This document shows positions 42,952-53,942 of a stretch of DNA of 64,000 nucleotides, piece by piece (the first letter of the stretch is position 1; each line of letters starts with the position of its first letter). The stretch is taken from assembly GCA_020080175.1 (NCBI GenBank), contig JAGHQL010000119.1:19623-83622 (forward strand), given 5' to 3'. The stretch comes from Glutinoglossum americanum (lineage: Eukaryota; Ascomycota; Geoglossomycetes; Geoglossales; Geoglossaceae). The translations under genes were made by a program, and so were the position numbers. Under the pieces are notes generated by a model. It saw nothing but the letters and a program-made list of their open reading frames with translations, ran no database searches and was not told the DNA's origin.

Positions 42952-45810
42952 TCACATCAATCCAACTCTAGCTCCCATCCCCCCATCAACCCTAATCTCA
43001 ACTCCGCTCACAAACCGACTCCTCCCCCCAACCAACCACTCCACCGCCCCCGCCACATCCTCCACCCTTCCCTGTCTCCCCAACGGTATCCTCTCCTCGA
43101 ACCCCTCTTCCACGATCCCCTTCGCACCTTGCCCAACCAACCCATCCCACCCCTGCCCCACAAGCCCACTCCCTCCCGCAAAAGCGCCAGTGATCGCGCC
43201 CGGGATGACAGCGTTAACGCGGATCCCGTACCCGCCGAATTCAGCAGCGCATGATTGGACGAGCGAGGAGATTGCTGCTTTTGTGGCGATGGAGGAAAAG
43301 GAGGTTGTGGATGGGGAGACAAGGACGATTGGGAAATCAGGCATTAGGTGGGGTGGTGGGCGGGGGTCCGTGGGGATGGCATGATACTGAAGTATGAACC
43401 GCCGTATACACGCTTGCATAAACCCCACCAACCCGCCCACATCCCCTCCACCCCTTCCCTCCAAAAACCCCCCAACTTCATAAGGGCCCGGACACCAAAC
43501 TGCCCCATCTAACCCTCCCCAGCCCTCTACAGCCCTCCTCACCACCCCTTCCGCTGTCCTCCCATCCCTCAGATCTCCGAATACAATACTCACACCCCCA
43601 CCGGCACCCATGGTACGGATCTGGGTGATCAGGGAGATGATGGAGGGGTCCGAGGGGGAGGTGTGGTAGTAGTGGGCTACTATGTTTGCGCCAAGGGAGG
43701 CGAGAAGGAGGGAGGTGGAGAGGCCAAGGGGGGTGTTGGCGTGGGTTACACAGAGGGTTTTGTTAAGGAGGGGGAGGTAGGAGGGTGGTTGGGCAGAAGC
43801 CGTTAGGAGAGGTGAGGCCGGAAGTGGGGGGGGAGGGGATCGGGATTCGAATTTCTCATCCCGAGCCTTCTCCTCCTTCAGCCTCTCCTGCTCGAGTCTC
43901 TGCTTTTCGAGTTTCTCCTTCTCGAGTCTCTCCTGCTCGAACTTCTCCCTCTCCTGTCTCTCCTTTTCTTCCCTCTCCTGTCTAAGTTGTTCCTCTTTCT
44001 CCTTCGCTTCCCTCTCTGCCCTAAGCTTCTCCTGCCTCTCTTTCTCCTCTCTTGCCTTCTGCTCCTTCATCCTCTTGACTTCCTCCCTCAGCCTCCCCAG
44101 CTTCAACTGCTCTTCCCTCAGCCTCTGCTCTTTGCGTCTCTCTTCCTTGAGCTTCTCTTCACGGATCCTCTCCTGACGGATTCTCTCCTCACGGAGCCTC
44201 TCCTCACGAATCTGCTCTTCGCGTAGCCTCTCTTCACGAAACCTTTCCTCGCGTAGTTTCTCTTCGCGAAGCCTCTCCTCTCGCAGCCTCTCCTCGCGCA
44301 GCCTCTCTGCACGAATCTTCTCCTCGCGGAGACGTTCTTCCCTCAGTCTCTCCTCACGGAGTCTCTCTTCCCGTAACTTTTCAGCCTTCAGCCTTTCCTC
44401 CCTGAGTCTCTCCTCTTTCTCCCTTTCCTCCCTAGCTCTCTCCTCATTAGCCCGTCGCTCCTCTTCCCTAGCTCTCTCCTCATTGGCCCTCCGCTCCTCC
44501 TCTTCTCTAGCTCTCTCCTCATTAGCCGCTCGTTCCTTCTCCTCTTTCTGAGCCCTCTGCCTGGCCTCTTCCACTACGTCGTCTTCTTCCTCGTCCTCGC
44601 TGACCTCGCGGCTGACATCACTCTCCGTCCCTATCAAGAGGCCATTTGTGTTTTCAAATGTCGGTGGTCCGCGGGGAGTGACTACCTCAAGGATCGCATT
44701 AAGGGCCCTTGGGCCCCCAATAGTCGAGCGCGCCGCCTTGAGCTCGAGTTCCGAAATGTCCTCCACCTCTTCAATAGTTGGCTTTGGAGGGACTTTGATC
44801 GCAGGAGGTCTTACTGCGATAGGCCTAACCGCAATAGGTCCAACCGTCGGCACAACGACCTTTCCGTCTCCTCTCCTAGATACATACGAGATGTCCTGAA
44901 TAGCCCTGAGAGGAGGAGTCGAGTGCCTTTTAGGAGGGGAGGGCATCCGCGGAGGAGGCGGAGGCGGAGGCGGCGGCGGCGGCGGCGGGGCAAAGGGCGA
45001 TGAGGCGAACGGCGTCGAAGCCGGACGGTTGGGCAAAGGGGGGTAAGAAGCGGGAAGCGGTGGCGAAGATCTCCTCGATATAGTCCCTCTCCGCTTTCTC
45101 GGCTTCTGGTCAGGGAAGTGCAGGACAATCCTATTTCCTGTACCCTCTCTCTCCAGCACGGAGAGTCCGATCTTCAAAGATTCGGACCCATTAGCCTCGT
45201 GCCTATAGCTCGAGCGGCTTCTGTTGGAGACAATAGACCGAGAAGGCACAACCGTGGTAGCGGCGGTGACGGTACTGTCATTGTCGCGGATACTCGACTC
45301 ATACCCGAGACTTGCCTTTGTTGAATCCACTGATATAACCGACGAGGCCTTGGAAGCAGCCCCCCATCCAGGGGGCGGCTGGCTCCTACTTCGGCGCTTG
45401 CCAGACTTCTCATGCTTCTGCCGCGGCTCGCGCTCCTCAGGCGCCGTCCATCGATCAGCAAACAACTCTTTCATCCTCTCGAACGGAATGTCCTGGCTCC
45501 GTTCCACCTGTTGAAGCCACCTAACCGGAGTCTCCTCTACAGACGCAGACTCTGGAACGTAGGAAGATGCTTGCCTGCGGTGGTGAGTTCTCTCGGAGAC
45601 AGTTGACGATGTGTTCGATTGCGGAGAGTGGAAATTTGGAGTGATTAGGGTTTTGGCAAACAAGTTCCACTTCCGGGAATCGGATGCATTAGGATACACA
45701 AGAGAGACCAGCTTCTCAAAACGTGCAATGTGATCCGTGGCGGACTGCGATGGGTAGTAACGGAGGAGAGAAAGCTCCAGCGCTGGATCTGGGGGTGATA
45801 GAGGAGACAT
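42952..45810 (-). CDS. Coiled-coil protein fused to a degenerate short-chain dehydrogenase/reductase domain
   Basis: Single exon, 952 residues. The N-terminal 50 residues look like a small helical domain (YYPSQSATDHIARFEKLVSL). Ser/Pro-rich sequence with a poly-Pro run follows. Residues about 413-655 are almost pure Glu/Arg/Lys with many REERL-type pentapeptides, predicted as a long single helix or coiled coil. The last 270 residues have the SDR fold pattern: a nucleotide-binding start (LCVTHANTPLGLSTSLLLAS), WGGLDGAVWCPGPYEVGG, a strand VLVSPSTTS, then GIRVNAVIPGAITGAF and a final VSGVEIRVDGGMG. The usual TGxxxGxG loop is altered to THANTPLG, and the catalytic YxxxK tyrosine is Ser (SIATK), so catalysis is doubtful. 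SDR folds normally oxidise or reduce small molecules with NAD(P); here a binding or scaffolding role is inference. Confidence 0.85.
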   Translation of the reverse strand: MSPLSPPDPALELSLLRYYPSQSATDHIARFEKLVSLVYPNASDSRKWNLFAKTLITPNFHSPQSNTSSTVSERTHHRRQASSYVPESASVEETPVRWLQQVERSQDIPFERMKELFADRWTAPEEREPRQKHEKSGKRRSRSQPPPGWGAASKASSVISVDSTKASLGYESSIRDNDSTVTAATTVVPSRSIVSNRSRSSYRHEANGSESLKIGLSVLEREGTGNRIVLHFPDQKPRKRRGTISRRSSPPLPASYPPLPNRPASTPFASSPFAPPPPPPPPPPPPPRMPSPPKRHSTPPLRAIQDISYVSRRGDGKVVVPTVGPIAVRPIAVRPPAIKVPPKPTIEEVEDISELELKAARSTIGGPRALNAILEVVTPRGPPTFENTNGLLIGTESDVSREVSEDEEEDDVVEEARQRAQKEEKERAANEERAREEEERRANEERAREEERRANEERAREEREKEERLREERLKAEKLREERLREERLREERLREEKIRAERLREERLREERLREEKLREERFREERLREEQIREERLREERIRQERIREEKLKEERRKEQRLREEQLKLGRLREEVKRMKEQKAREEKERQEKLRAEREAKEKEEQLRQEREEKERQEREKFEQERLEKEKLEKQRLEQERLKEEKARDEKFESRSPPPPLPASPLLTASAQPPSYLPLLNKTLCVTHANTPLGLSTSLLLASLGANIVAHYYHTSPSDPSIISLITQIRTMGAGGGVSIVFGDLRDGRTAEGVVRRAVEGWGGLDGAVWCPGPYEVGGFLEGRGGGDVGGLVGFMQACIRRFILQYHAIPTDPRPPPHLMPDFPIVLVSPSTTSFSSIATKAAISSLVQSCAAEFGGYGIRVNAVIPGAITGAFAGGSGLVGQGWDGLVGQGAKGIVEEGFEERIPLGRQGRVEDVAGAVEWLVGGRSRFVSGVEIRVDGGMGARVGLM

Positions 45811-48800
45811 ATTTGTCTATTATTTTTTTTCTTTTTGATTTGCAAGCCAAAAGAGCTTTCTATCTCACGCTATGCTCCGGAAAGGGATACCTTATGGAAG
45901 ATGACGCTCGAGCGTGTAGAGTGGATTGTTTGAGGCGCAAAGAACAATATCCCAGAAAATAGTAGTGATTTGGAGTCGTAGCATTATACAATTGAAGAGT
46001 ATATCTCGGCGATGTATTTTCCAACCTCATCAACACCCGGCTATGCATCTCTTTAAGGCTGCAACACACAAGTAGCATGGTGTTTGCGTAGTCGAGCCCA
46101 CAGCCAGGGTCGACGTGTCTGCATGACTACTTCCTGCATCAGCGGCTGCTGCGATGTACAACGATATGTTTGCCCCATTGGTCATTCGGCGATATAAATA
46201 TTTCGTCCATCATCGTCGTTCGTTCGGTTCGTCTCGCTGTAGATTCGTTGTTCGTGGTTGGGGGGGGCGCCCCATAGCTTGCTGGACGTGCTCGCGATAC
46301 ATGGCACGCCAACACATCAACCTACGCAGGGGGCTTAAAAATTTTAAGCTGGCGATGCTCATTCATTCGCAACCAAGTCTTCTCTTTGGCCGAGAGAGCG
46401 CCCGCGATGACGCAGTACCACAATGTCTCTGCAGTAGGTAATTTAAATCATTAATCCATTAGCCAGGAAGTGAGACCGGTGAAGCGATGGCTAGTGACTT
46501 CATTGGAACCATGCAGTGGTATGTTGACACGAAGAATATGGCGTGTTTAGTTGGCACGGCTAGATGCATGTAGGCAGGCATGAACTTGCACCGCTTCCGA
46601 GTGGTTGATGGATCCAGAAGGGGCGCAATACACGACTATATCACACCGATCTTCTCTCATGAGTGCACACATTACATAGATCAGTGGGCTGAGTCAACCT
46701 CGCTCTTTGTTTATCGTGCAGTCCCACTGCTCGCGTGCGCATTTCTCAAGAGTAACTCGATGATTGGAGGGAGAGAGTAATACGTAGGACCCTTTCTTTC
46801 CATGAATTTCGGCGTGGAAAAAAAATAGCTGACTTTGCTGTGATTTCCTGTCAGCGAGTTTTCACGGCCGGCAAATAATTTCTGCTCTTTGCCACCCGGC
46901 TTCAATAAAATATTTGAAATTCACGGTGAACATCTACTCCGGTCAGGATGCCGTGGCGATTGATTTCCTGTTCACCGCCAGCGAATATTCGAGTCGCCGA
47001 CGTACGAAATCATCCAGGTTTTCGCAAATAGCACATGGCATTCCGTGCTCAGGAGAGATGTCGCGCGAAGGATGTTTGTTTGTTTGTTTACTGTTACGGA
47101 GTCGACCAGGAATAGGCACATGTACTTCCACCTCCCATGCATGCCGGTACTGTACAAAGGCACAGAAGAAGCATTGCATTTTGGTGGAGAACCTTGGCGA
47201 CATGATCCCCCCGAGGGTCATCTATCCCTCCATCCATCCGCAGAAAAGCAGCGTGGGCATCATCGCTCCCTGTCCACCAAGAAAAAACAAAGGAAAGCAG
47301 TCGAGACAAGCACTAACAGGCATCGAGGGACGCCTCATATTCCAGAAACGTTCCAGAATTGTGATACCTCGTACGCGTACACCACAATTTTCATTTGGGC
47401 GGGAGTTGGAAGGGGTCCGGGTTGTGTTGCCCAGCATTGTAACCATGCTCGGAGTCCAGGGATCCATCGGTCGGACCTTTTAATTTCTGCTTGAGCTTTG
47501 ATCGCGATTTCAATTACGCACGTCCGCGGCAGCGGCGGAGCTGCGGTGATTCTCAGCGATCCACCCCCCTCCCACTCTTTGTTTTTGTCCGGTCGCTGTG
47601 TCCACACTTGTGGCTTGGAGGATCTTCCCAAGGGTTGCTCTTCGGCTTCCAGACGACATTTACGCTAGCATGGCAGGAATAGGGCATCGATCCCTGGCGT
47701 CCTCTCGGTCGAATGCACTCCGTTCTCTATCGTTGTTGCCCTACTCGGGCGCCTTTCGGCCTCGGTACGGTGCGAGTCTCGTCTTTTGAAACATCGTGCT
47801 ACGTGCAGTCTGCACGACGACGTATCAGGTCAGCCCACAATATATCAATCTTAAGGCCGAAAACTCTGATTTCTTTTCCCCCAATCAACAATGTGGGCGG
47901 CAAATGGTTGGTCCCTCTCGGCGATAGTCACATGTATGAATGCCATTGATTCGCGCGGGGAAAACTTTTGATGATGGAGCCTCTGCCACGTCGTATTGTC
48001 GAGTTCAGCTCAATATTTTCTCTGCTGAACGACACATTTCACCCAGATATTTCCGTCGTCCCATGCATAGCTATACGTTTCAAGTTATTATTGAGACCTG
48101 CAGGTTCGTAGCACACCGCGTCTGCCCACACGAAACGATGTTCTCCCCTACCCTATTGACTGGACTCGATTGAGCATGCACAATGTGTGATGTGCGCGTG
48201 GTGGAGGGCGGAGAGTTGTGAAAGGTGTGAGTGGAGCTCCCATAATAGGACAATCCAATCATCACCGTGTTTGTGCATAACAGACATCATGCGGCAAGAC
48301 CGAACATCCGAGAAGCTCCAATTTACCCACGTAGCGAATCAGGAGCCTCTACTGACACACTCATGGTTACATCACTCGTGTGGCGGTAAAGGAAGATCAG
48401 TATTCGAGCAGCATAGCGTCGTCGTTATCACTTCGTGGAGGGTGAAAGCATGACGTTGAAGCCTTTCCATAACTGGCTGCTGGTTCCCGACGAAAATAGA
48501 GTAAGTTGGTTTCATTTTGGAGGATTTGGGCATGGCAAAAAAACCCGAGTCGCCACGGGCGCCGCAGGATTTATCAGAGCAGTTACCAGCTATCGGCGCC
48601 CTAATCAATATCATTCGGCCAGTTTAAAATATCGGTGAGAGAGATCTCTACTGGAGAGACGATGATGTTGTTTCTATCGCCCCCGGAGCAGCAGGGAAAT
48701 GGCGCGGGAAGCAAGGGAGCCTTGCGTAAGAAACGAATCTCCACAAACCACCGCCACCAACCCTCCAACTTTCATCAACTCTCGACCATGCTAGCGTTAA

Positions 48801-49459
48801 GGGAATCCTGAACACAGGGCGCGCAACCAACAAATCAGCGATAAACGCCCTGTAATATGCACCAACGTTTCGCGTGCATCGAGCGATTAGCACAACGGTC
48901 TTAAGTAAAGTGGCTGTGAAAGATGTGAGAGATCGGGCAAATTTCCTGACCTGTGTGGATGCATGAACAGGAAATTCCACATCGTCTACACGAATCAGAA
49001 GGCCGTCTTTTGACTCATGATTTATGCTATTTCGGAGCTGGGCGACTAAGCCTTTCCGTTCTACCCCAAAGGGCCTTTACTTCATGCTGACAAACTTACC
49101 ATCCAACCAGCCGGTCACGGAGCACTTTCAGCTGGTGAAAGGGAAAGGTCTTGCCGATCCTTCGAGCTTCCTTACGGGGCGCGCTAAAGATAAGGACCGC
49201 CTCGAACTCCAAAAACGCCTCAGCTGTGAGTGTCGTTGATCAATCTTGTGCTGCCATTTTTTCCTGCTGGCCGGCAAGAAATGCCCTGCGAACTCGACTC
49301 CAGCGGCTCGGAAAAAAAGCGACCGGTGCTCTCTACCTTCATCCATCTACCATCAACCTACAAATACCTAAGAAAATCAAGACCAGTGCGTGAGATCTCT
49401 CGCTCGCGTCATCGTTTGAATACGACAAGGGAAGGGCCGAGTGGTTAGGTTGGTGTGGT

Positions 49460-49492
49460 GGTGTGTGTGTGTGCGTGTGTGTGTGTGCGTGT
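49460..49492. repeat. GT dinucleotide microsatellite with GC interruptions
   Basis: Sixteen GT-type dinucleotides, two of them GC, preceded by GGTGTGGTG. It is noncoding. Confidence 0.9.
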
Positions 49493-52400
49493 TGCATTTC
49501 CAATAACTCCAGCCGAGGCCAATTCTTACGCGTTGGAGCATTTGTTATTCGGGCCTCCGAGGAGAGGGGCGCAGAGTCTGGCAAATCCCCTCATAATCGG
49601 GCGAACTAGCCGAGCGCAGAGCTATAGCATGGCCCATTATTAATCCCAAAACAGAGTGGTCGCCGGGCCGTCTCTAGGAATGCCCAACACAGGAAAGGGG
49701 GAAAATAGCTCTTGTTCTCAGAGATAACTAATGAACGTATGATATCGAAGCCATCTGGCGCAACACTCGGCGAGTCATCCAAGGCTAACGGCCCATCACG
49801 TATGCTGGGGGGGATTATCATGCAGCCAAGAGCCTAGAGACGCATCCACAAGGCAACGGCGAGCCTTGATTTGTCGCTCTGCTACAACCCTTGAGATTGA
49901 TCAACGTTTCGGATAGGTTCTCGGCTCTCACGACAGGTTACTCACGACAGCCCTTTTCTTTCTTTTCGTTTGCCGAACACGGCGGGATGGAGTGCGATTT
50001 GTGTCAGTGTTGTGCAAGTGTGTGTGATGTCGTATCCCTACTTTTCTCAGCAGATATGACTTGCTGCAAGTCCCGGATCAGAGGAGACCCAATCTCCGAC
50101 TATCAAGATCGTTTAAACGGCCATGCGCGTGCGTATTACTCGAGAGATGAGGGGCTGTGAAAAATGTTCGCCGTCGTGCAAATGATTGGTGTGAAAATCC
50201 TACCCGTGTCTTTGGCAACCAAAATGTTGCCCTTTTAAAAAGTTGTTCCATCCCACCACCCCCATTCCTCGTGGGCTTGCTTTCCCCTGCTCCCGTCTTC
50301 ATCGATCTCCCTGCTATCCCCTAGCCTGGCTGTCATAATCCCTCCCTCATCCCTTCCCCTTCAAGGGTTTCGGCATTAGGGATTGGCTGTGCCCGCACAT
50401 GCTGTCAACTTAGCAACGTTGTCCACAGCGGCAGTTCTCTCTAACGGCTTCGCCTTGCAAGCATCTTTTGAATTTAGCTTCAACGGTCTTGGGGGTTCCG
50501 CGCAAGACATACCCTTCGCATATCAACGGCGGAAAAGCTGGGGTGACTGGATCCTTGCCCTGTTGATCGACGACCCCGTTTGAACTCTTGTCTTTTCCTC
50601 AGCCTTCCAGAGCGAGCGACTTCTGTACACAAAAAATCACCGCTCAGCATCCCCACGACGACAGTCAGACAGAGCTCGATCAGCCGAAAAAATTCCGGCG
50701 CAGAAGCCAATTTCAGTAAGCGGGATTTCAGCTTCTGCTCAGCTGCAAGTCTAATTAATTTAGCAAGGCACTACTGGAGCTACGGACAGACTTGCCTCTT
50801 TATCTATTTATTTCGACTTTTTAATTATTATATTTTTTTTTCCGGTCACCTGCCGCCAGCCCTTTCACGCCCGCCAGTTGCAGAGTTGCAAGCATCTTTC
50901 CGCAACGGCGCGCGGACGAGGCTCCAATCACAAATCCCTGCACGGTCGGCATCGCACAGGCCACAGAGACTCGGGAAGGACACGCTGAACATTGGTCCAA
51001 TTAACCGGCCTCGAGTCCGTTGGTAGTCGACCGTAAAATACACTGTGGGCGTGCCCTGAACAGGCCGACTGTTGAACGGCGGAGCGACACTTGACAACAG
51101 CCTGTCGATTCGGAGTTGCAGAGTGCAAAGTTGCAAGCGTTGGGTATTTCCTTGCTCGCATCGGGTCCTGGTCCGCCGACGACGCAAAGCCTCGAGGAAT
51201 TTACGCGAATCCTGTAGACCGAAAAAGCTAGAGCACTTCACTCTGCTCAGTACCCTGCTCCTCCTACGACGTTCGACGTCAACCACAACAAAACCCTCCG
51301 TACGCGTTTGCACCCCGGGTGCCTCATCGCGAGTACCCTGGACGCGCTCCTCCTGTCTCGCTCCTGGAGCCACTCGCCACTGTTGGGGATCCAGGTCGGT
51401 CTCTCTCGTGAAGTACGTACAGTCCTTGCGGACCCCCTTCGTGGCCTGTCCGTTCCTGCGAGAGCGCTCGTGTGTTTTGCAACCAAATGCGGTCAGATGC
51501 TGACGGTGTATCGCGCTATTGCTGTGGCATTCAGGTATAGCTTTCGCAAACCACGGTTATCCCTGCTCCACAGGCATCACGCATATCATCAGTTCAAAAC
51601 AGCCGCGGCAATCCTTGAGGGCAGGTCTAGACTCTGCACAGACAAATCATCGCATCGCATCAGTTAGTGTCTGCCTCCAATCCGAAGCCCCCATTCGTGG
51701 ATCCTTTAGATACAGGGTCCTCGCAATCTGCATCACTTAGCTAGAACGCGGCGAGACGATCCTCGAACCCCACAGCTACGATACAGAGCTGATAATATAC
51801 CTGAAGCGAATTGGAAATTGGGCAGCATCAGCCAGTCAGCTTCTTTTTCATAAAGTAGGCTCCACACTACAGTTCTCTTAGGAAGGCAGTCGGTGACCTA
51901 GGCTCCCTCCTTGTTCCGCGAATTGAAACGTGGATGCGCCTTGGCCCTCTGCCCCGCATTGATCTCTCGATTCGGCGACCTGGACTGGGGGATCTACGAT
52001 TAGAACAGGACCGTCTCCTGATCGCCGAAGAGAAGATAACAAGGCAACTTGTGGGATAAGTTGAGCTAGGCAACGGACCTTGATTTAGGGTTGGTTGGGC
52101 GCTCTTGGAACCCCTGCCGTTCTTCACGGAAAGCTCACGATCCTGGCAGAGTAGCCGTCGACAGGACATCGATAACTTCACCCGGCGCAGACACGTAGGG
52201 TACCACCGTAGTCGGTGATCCCGAACGGCCACGTTGTTGGTGGTGAGCATTGTGGGCAACTCTACCGGTTCTCCTTGTACGTTCACTCTCCATCCTGGCC
52301 CTTTTCTCCGCAAACCATTGTGTTGTGCATCTTTTATTTTCCGAGCGCGGGTACGATTATCCTACGCCCCCTTGCTAGTATGGAATATCCGAAGCCCAAA

Positions 52401-53881
52401 GTGGTCTAGTAGACATACGAGTCATATCGCCCTCCCACAGGGCATATCCCAGACAAGATATCGTCAAACTTACATTCTAACAACCCCATCTCGAAATCTT
52501 AACTTTTTTGCCTTTTGGTTCAATAGTAATCTGGGGTTGATACCCATGATATTACCTTTCATCGTTGTCTAGTCAGGCCAAAACCCCTCTTTTCTACTGC
52601 CCCATGTGGCGTTTCCTTCACGTTTTTGGCTGATGCACCTGTACGCTTCTGTCGCCGACCGCTGTATCTCTCCCATCCCAAGTTTCTCCTCAACCACAAG
52701 CACAGGCACAGGCGCAAGCATCCCACCGTTGTCGCATTCACTAACAAACCTACTGACAGCTGCTCCTCACCACGCCGAGTCGCTGCCTGACAGCGTTCTC
52801 CGCTCGTTCGTCCCTACGCGTCCTGGTCAGCGTCCGACCGCGTCGCAACCTTCGTAAAATTTCCGCATTGTCACGGACGGCCATCTATCCGCCCAGTGAG
52901 ATTCGAGGGGTCCCGGACACGCACAGCACTCCGGAGAATAAACACAGGACTGTAACTTTTCACAGTCGAGCCGGGGGATATTTTCATTTTTAGCAACGCA
53001 AGGCGTAAGAGATCCGCACAGGCGAGCCACCAAAACACCAGCATCACAACAAAGACTTAGCGAAGCGACCGACCGTTATCAAGGGATTCAGGCAACCCCA
53101 CACCGACTGTACTAACCAGACAATCCTGAAATCGCCCCCAATCTCGTCAGACACTCCGCTTTGAGAGCCCCGACCCAGCAGCACCACTATCGGCGCACAC
53201 AGCTGACATTGATTTCACCGACACGGTTTCAGCGTTATTCGAAGGCAGCAGTATTTGTGCACATCGTCGCAATTAATATCGCGCGTGGATTAAATTAACA
53301 CGCTGCACCACAGCTGCAGGGCGTTATTACCCTGCGCGGCCTGCAATTCGTGGACTTGGGACTTGAGACAACGGGACTTTCCGAGCTCCGAGCCAGTCGC
53401 GGTTCTCTCGGTCGGCCACTTGTACCGACCGGGATTTAACGCTTTTGGAACTCTGCCGAGCGTCAGACCGCGAAAAAGGCAGCAGGTCAGGCCCGACAGC
53501 CAATCAGCGTCCGACGAGCTCCAGTCGACTCTCCATCCGCCAGCACTGGCCGTGCGCAGCCACCGGTGCTGCAACACCCGTGACGCTGCTCCTGCCTTCC
53601 TCTTCCGTGCGTGTTGTTTCGACTTGTATCTCGGTACTGTGTCGAGAAAAGTCTGTACCTTTGCTTTTGCGTCCCTCGGCACGTGTGCGGACGGCCAGCG
53701 GCGACTTTATCGTCGCCATTGAGGCAGCGGTGGCGTAGCGCCTTGTCTCGAAAAATAAAAAATTCCGCCTATAATTCCGCTCGGCGCCCGGCCGTTGCGT
53801 CGATAGCCCGGCCGGAACTCTCGCACGGATATCTCGACTTGGGACTTTAGGAATAGCTTCCTCGAAAAGAGCGACTCTCTA

Positions 53882-53904
53882 TACACACACGCGCGCGCGC
53901 GCAC
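53882..53904. repeat. Alternating CA/CG purine-pyrimidine tract next to a start codon
   Basis: A run of TACACACAC followed by GCGCGCGCGC and ACAC lies about 40 bp upstream of the ATG at 53943. It is fully alternating purine-pyrimidine, the type of sequence that can adopt Z-DNA. Confidence 0.85.
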
Positions 53905-53942
53905 ACCACTCGCACGTCCGCACCTCTCTCCCTCTGCCGGCC

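Larger units (their letters stand above)
45811..53942. other. About 8.1 kb without a recognisable gene, upstream of the DUF8032-type regulator
   Basis: I examined all frames of 60 codons or more here; none shows a domain, homology or splice-consistent extension that I can support. The longest (46914-47483 plus, 189 codons; 50846-51373 minus, 175 codons) are low in protein-like character. The last 3 kb (about 50,800-53,940) has higher GC and many CG dinucleotides. Simple repeats occur at 49460-49492 and 53882-53904. The simplest reading is a long promoter and/or leader of the downstream gene, as seen for some developmental regulators of filamentous fungi; noncoding transcripts or decayed transposon sequence are alternatives. 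Confidence 0.5.

Noticed and set aside
46914-47483. 189-codon plus-strand frame in the 8-kb gap
   Set aside because: No domain, overlapped by another frame of 149 codons on the same strand, no third-position bias; most likely chance.
48870-48960. tRNA-like box A (TAGCACAACGG) near 48888
   Set aside because: There is no matching box B (GGTTCGANTCC) at the right distance and no cloverleaf stems could be drawn.
50846-51373. 175-codon minus-strand frame in the 8-kb gap
   Set aside because: Arg-rich random-like composition in CG-rich DNA, with competing plus-strand frames of similar size and no homology I recognise.
51735-51790. Possible tRNA T-arm (GGGGTTCGAGGATC on the minus strand)
   Set aside because: No box A, D-arm or acceptor stem partner is found at the right spacing.
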